From Candidatus Omnitrophota bacterium (GTDB lineage: Bacteria > Omnitrophota > Gorgyraeia > S143-82): a DNA stretch of 9,866 nucleotides. The translations under genes were made by a program, and so were the position numbers. Position 1 is the stretch's first letter. Every line of letters begins with the position of its first letter. Positions 8,001-9,866 of the stretch are shown here, in pieces. The notes below the pieces were generated by a model, which saw only the letters and a program-made list of their open reading frames with translations, did not search any database and was not told the origin of the DNA. The stretch lies in NCBI GenBank assembly GCA_027065215.1, contig JAMOOT010000173.1, positions 1 to 9,866 of the forward strand, given 5' to 3'.

Positions 8001-8745
8001 GGTTATTATCCAAGAGGCAATAATAGAAGATGTTGGTTTCGTGGGAGAGGTTGGAGAAGGAGAAATAAGATTTGATGTGGTCTTAGGCAATAATTCTGTG
8101 ATAACTGCTGAAGGAAATCGGATGGGAACAGGGATTGATTTCCCTTGGAGTGATAGAGTTGTATTCAATCCCACGGTTAGTAGGGAGAATAGGTTAAAGG
8201 GATTGTTCTATGATGGAGATATTTATGTAAAGGCCCTTAGGTTCTGGCGGGAGGCGATCTTATCTATACAGGGTTGGAGAAATGAGGATGAAAGGCTGGC
8301 ATGGGTTGAATTATGGAATAGATTGTTAATGGGTGGGAATGATGATTTATTATTACTGGTTAGAGAGGGGTATCAGGGGATACTTAGAACCATAAAGAAT
8401 CGAGAAGGAAAATTGGGGTTTGAAGATAAACTCTTATTGTATTATTTGCCTTTTGTTGTGTTATATCGCGATCTTCCAGAAGGTTTGGTGCTAAAAGGGA
8501 TTCTAAAAGAAGGATTGACATCTGTCGATATCTCTGCTTTGCAGGTCATTTCTAAAGTAAGGCCAGACATTTTCTCTCTTAAGCAATTGAAAAGATTGAT
8601 GGAAGGAGATAGTATAGATAAACAGCGGTTGGCTGTAAACCTCATTTGGTATGCCTCTGATCCGGATGGTGTTGTTAGAGGGGTGGAATTAGGCGGAAAA
8701 GAGAGAAAAGAAAAAGGTGGGATTGAGTTCAATATTGAGCGTTGA
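5044..8745 (+). CDS. Exported 1233-aa protein with shared N-terminal domain and rearranged PEP-synthase/dikinase-like modules
   Basis: No confident enzyme name. A signal peptide spans residues 1-28 (basic start, hydrophobic core, cleavage after TPSFA). Residues about 55-225 are homologous to the next gene (GQVGQILLDADLKLKK; EVNTSPDFADLRR; GVVGG). Residues 363-390 (YLW then YQIRP, Q386/R388/P389) resemble the tail of a PPDK_N ATP-grasp domain (EW...QARP). Residues 400-650 are helical, ending in a charged K/E/G linker. Residues 660-770 resemble the PEP-utilising phosphohistidine domain: GRVRVIASPEDIYKVRDGDI, then EGQHVVLYVRQMGVP with H725 at the catalytic position. Residues 815-1045 resemble the front of PPDK_N: GAKSARLSDLVRAGVNVPEG (K827), IIVRSVSSVED (R921, E927, D928), GVIIQEAI (Q990). 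The GLGE position reads LGNNS (1014-1018), so the nucleotide site may be degenerate. The PEP-binding barrel is absent. Residues 1055-1233 are helical. The gene has its own leader and a paralog downstream. Export is likely; activity is unknown. Confidence 0.8.
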   Translation: MSLWRIFLKWVSLGIGLWLIFISTPSFAYQWGWDGRYIYGKTLSSKDVELFKELVCLPDRFWVNLSPTLSPEDVLPGRLWAGQVGQILLDADLKLKKLSKEVIGNKLDWDEDVLFRVMIFIRYAEVDLYKNGKAVDGIRLGVRFFAEDKEWEERFNKYVAPYIEREVNTSPDFADLRRLVGLYALSRTGKCHPLDRVFMGQEWNDKDGALEEYRKLFEDGVVGGVEIDSKNFQERSHPNSLLPVVGKDRIALTETPDSEHKKILFMAKENAKQFLTKLNRSFLPEERLLGDLIPLGVVDKHEYNSPTRKEEGVYAFSLGELRSRSVRVLVDPIDEIWSNVRQRYWQEVKKKLKDETTRAVSSVDPEGEYLWSVEGGIRGKKVFIYQIRPIRRVKDREEKFPKKEEFKHRLLRVLRQIKEALGGYGIDLKDAITAVEEGRLKDGTDLVLTQLWTTYSKNKEIGKTFVKVAGELPEEDEKVLWDWVLLFPTTGMHFSVSLLLDAISSEKGVDFLVDRVSDVVNLADQLGQSGLGRWGGYKFGAKKDGDYGEVGDEPLFGLGGAIVLWPALFGKDSGVKERYRKFLTLCRERFEEGKIFSMVEKTNRFLRLGNESFFDLLDEDIKEVLGEFGIGKKVGQEKKIGQEETERKEGTRHIVMDDLSFSVVIKGRFGDTVIGRVRVIASPEDIYKVRDGDILIIKNLPTNYPQIEGLPSCIIALEDVVEGQHVVLYVRQMGVPLIKLQGDYSLDYFRQLEGAWVELDLTKRRLHISEEGKGDLFIKNIVLPYKKRLVEGVKTSITGFLERDSFSTEIAIANLKNALPASEFGAKSARLSDLVRAGVNVPEGIVVSLGLLRWVLDRVEFDWESWREEFEKSVQEGTATSELRNMARDIQKRILNVGLDDFLDRLWEDLGSLKEKKIIVRSVSSVEDRRFAPFVGTGILDSIRLKKGDKKELGEVIKKVLSSMFSPNSLLEKINLGIDPTKVGMGVIIQEAIIEDVGFVGEVGEGEIRFDVVLGNNSVITAEGNRMGTGIDFPWSDRVVFNPTVSRENRLKGLFYDGDIYVKALRFWREAILSIQGWRNEDERLAWVELWNRLLMGGNDDLLLLVREGYQGILRTIKNREGKLGFEDKLLLYYLPFVVLYRDLPEGLVLKGILKEGLTSVDISALQVISKVRPDIFSLKQLKRLMEGDSIDKQRLAVNLIWYASDPDGVVRGVELGGKERKEKGGIEFNIER

Positions 8746-8760
8746 AGTGATATCCGCCTC

Positions 8761-8782
8761 TCTACAGTGGTAGATTTTGTTG
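8761..8782 (+). terminator. Possible weak terminator after the 1233-aa gene
   Basis: TCTAC (8761-8765) pairs with GTAGA (8770-8774) around loop AGTG, followed by TTTTGTTG. The 5 bp stem is short and AT-rich, so termination would be inefficient. Read-through into the paralog is possible. Confidence 0.3.
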
Positions 8783-8834
8783 TTGGTTGTGGAACCCTGA
8801 TAGACCTTCCTTTGGTAAAGACGTGATCGAGATT

Positions 8835-8861
8835 ATCCTTTTCACTGACATTTTAAAGGAT
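8835..8861 (+). repeat. Small inverted repeat in the 218-nt intergenic region
   Basis: ATCCTTT (8835-8841) and AAAGGAT (8855-8861) form a 7 bp inverted repeat with a 13 nt loop immediately upstream of the -35 box at 8862. With no T-tract it is not a convincing terminator; a regulator site is possible. The rest of 8746-8963 holds the weak terminator, promoter and leader motif described separately, and no gene was seen in it. Confidence 0.35.
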
Positions 8862-8890
8862 TTGCCAAAAATAATTTTATATATTAAAAT
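8862..8890 (+). promoter_or_regulatory. Sigma-70 type promoter of the second exported-protein gene
   Basis: -35 TTGCCA (8862-8867, 5 of 6), an ideal 17 nt spacer, and -10 TAAAAT (8885-8890, 5 of 6). The spacer is very AT-rich. Transcription would begin near 8897, giving a leader of about 67 nt that contains the motif shared with the 5044 gene. Confidence 0.65.
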
Positions 8891-8904
8891 ACTCTAATTA
8901 AATT

Positions 8905-8937
8905 TTGCCTTGGTTGGAAGTGGAATTATGCCCGTGA
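8905..8937 (+). promoter_or_regulatory. Conserved leader motif shared with the upstream paralog
   Basis: TTGCCTTGGTTGGAAGTGG (8905-8923), followed by CGTGA (8933-8937). The copy before the 5044 gene reads TTGCTTGGTTGGCAATGG, then CGTGA at nearly the same spacing. Downstream of the promoter at 8862-8890 it would lie in the 5' UTR. Function not known. Confidence 0.45.
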
Positions 8938-8951
8938 ATAGAAACAGTAAA

Positions 8952-8958
8952 AAGGAGG
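8952..8958 (+). promoter_or_regulatory. Ribosome binding site deciding start at 8964
   Basis: AAGGAGG at 8952-8958 is 5 nt before ATG 8964. An in-frame ATG at 8928 would add 12 polar residues ahead of the signal peptide and has no comparable ribosome binding site, so ATG 8964 is preferred. Confidence 0.85.
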
Positions 8959-8963
8959 GGTTT

Positions 8964-9866
8964 ATGGTAAAGAGGCTTATCTATTCACTCATTAGTTTTG
9001 TTTTTGTCTTTGATCAGGTTTTAGGGTTTGGGATGGTAAATGTTAATCCGGATTTTATTCAGCCGGAGTTGGTGGGCGTGGATTTTTCTTCAGGGTATGT
9101 TAGGTTGCTTTATAAGGATAAAAGCCCTGATAAGGATATCTTGAAGAAGGATTTAGGTCTTTTCCTTACCGGCATTGCCTTCCCGATAGAGGACTTGGTA
9201 GTGGATTTGAATATCTATAATCTGCCATCCTATGTCCTTGCCCCGGAATTAGAAGGCACAGAGATCGGCCGTATCTTTTTGGAGTCGGATGTCAAGTTGA
9301 AGAAGATGGTGCAAAAGATATTAAGTACAGAAGATGTAGGAGATCTTGACGTAGAGGGAGGTTTAAGGCCATCGTTTAGAATCTGGATTCAACCTGGACA
9401 GGTGAAGATACTTGAATCTCCTAATAGGGATAGGGCAGAGATTAAAGATATAAATTTACAAGTAAGATGTGAGTTTAGAAGTGGAAAGGAATTGGCAGAT
9501 ACCTTTAAGAGATTAGTTTTGCCTCGGTTAGAGGAAGATGTTAATAGAGGAGAGGACTTTGCTCCATTGAGAAGGGCAATAAAGGCAGTTCTCTTGGCTC
9601 AGTGGTATAAGGAGAGGGCAGGGGTAATCTCAAATCTGGATAGCCTCAAAGACAGTCGGTACAGCAAGATCTTTGAGTCAAAGGAGTTCTGGATTACGCG
9701 GGATTATATGGATGAGTACGTGAGGAGTTATTGGGACCTTTCGAGTGGAGTTGTTGGAGGGATTTCGCCGATACCAGAAAAAGTTGACTATAGTAGTGGA
9801 AACGGGCCAAAAGATCTGATAGGAGGAGACATAAATGGAATAAAAACTATGCCTCGAGAGGAAGTA
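8964..9866 (+). CDS. Exported paralog of the 1233-aa protein, N-terminal part (cut by window end)
   Basis: Open reading frame of 301 visible residues with no stop before the right edge. The N-terminus (MVKRLIYSLISFVFVFDQVLG) is a signal peptide, so the product is probably exported. The body matches the upstream protein: ELEGTEIGRIFLESDVKLKK (residues 95-114) against GQVGQILLDADLKLKK; LPRLEEDVNRGEDFAPLRR (186-204) against the EREVN-DFADLRR stretch; and GVVGG (262-266) at the end. From memory, the string YVLAPELEGTEIGRI followed by LAQWYKER recurs in large secreted proteins of Candidatus Omnitrophota; this was not searched. Only the shared domain is visible, so whether dikinase-like modules follow cannot be told. 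It has its own promoter and leader, 218 nt after the previous stop. Biochemical function unknown. Confidence 0.85.
   Translation, partial: MVKRLIYSLISFVFVFDQVLGFGMVNVNPDFIQPELVGVDFSSGYVRLLYKDKSPDKDILKKDLGLFLTGIAFPIEDLVVDLNIYNLPSYVLAPELEGTEIGRIFLESDVKLKKMVQKILSTEDVGDLDVEGGLRPSFRIWIQPGQVKILESPNRDRAEIKDINLQVRCEFRSGKELADTFKRLVLPRLEEDVNRGEDFAPLRRAIKAVLLAQWYKERAGVISNLDSLKDSRYSKIFESKEFWITRDYMDEYVRSYWDLSSGVVGGISPIPEKVDYSSGNGPKDLIGGDINGIKTMPREEV

Noticed and set aside
7713..8174. Long reverse-strand open frame opposite the dikinase-like gene, and other antisense frames across the window
   Set aside because: No recognisable domain, no start signals, low-complexity Pro/Ser/Thr-rich translation; shadow of a purine-rich coding strand.

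Overview
All recognised genes in this window lie on the + strand. They fall into three transcription blocks. The organism looks like a bacterium with CIRCE/HrcA heat-shock control and base composition roughly in the low 40s percent GC (judged by eye). The two large signal-peptide proteins on the right share a domain (GxxIGxIxLxxDxxLKK, then a VNxxxDFAxLRR motif) that I associate from memory with secreted proteins of Candidatus Omnitrophota (former OP3). That assignment is tentative and was not searched.

Block 1 (1-4276) is a compact housekeeping cluster. It holds the 3' part of an SLC12-type (cation-chloride cotransporter family) permease with a soluble C-terminal domain, a DUF151/bifunctional-nuclease-domain protein, a YfcE/MJ0936-type metallophosphoesterase, and a class II tRNA nucleotidyltransferase with an HD domain. 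Junctions are short or overlapping (ATGA, GTGATG), so co-transcription is likely.

Block 2 (4273-4960) is a stand-alone small heat-shock protein gene. Its control region carries two CIRCE-like operators exactly 90 bp apart, each with one perfect and one degraded half-site and each overlapping a candidate promoter. A strong GC hairpin plus T-tract terminator follows the gene.

Block 3 (about 4968-9866) contains two paralogous exported proteins, the second cut by the window edge. They share an N-terminal domain of about 170-200 residues and a similar leader motif about 50 nt before their start codons. The first (1233 aa) is the most unusual gene here. After the shared domain it contains pieces resembling a PEP-synthase/dikinase in non-canonical order: a QxRP-type ATP-grasp tail, a helical insert, a phosphohistidine 'mobile' domain with the catalytic-type His kept, then the front part of a PPDK_N ATP-grasp domain. 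There is no PEP-binding barrel. It may be a degenerate or permuted extracytoplasmic dikinase-like protein; no function is proven.

No rRNA, tRNA, CRISPR array, insertion sequence or attachment site was seen. The largest intergenic gap is 218 bases.
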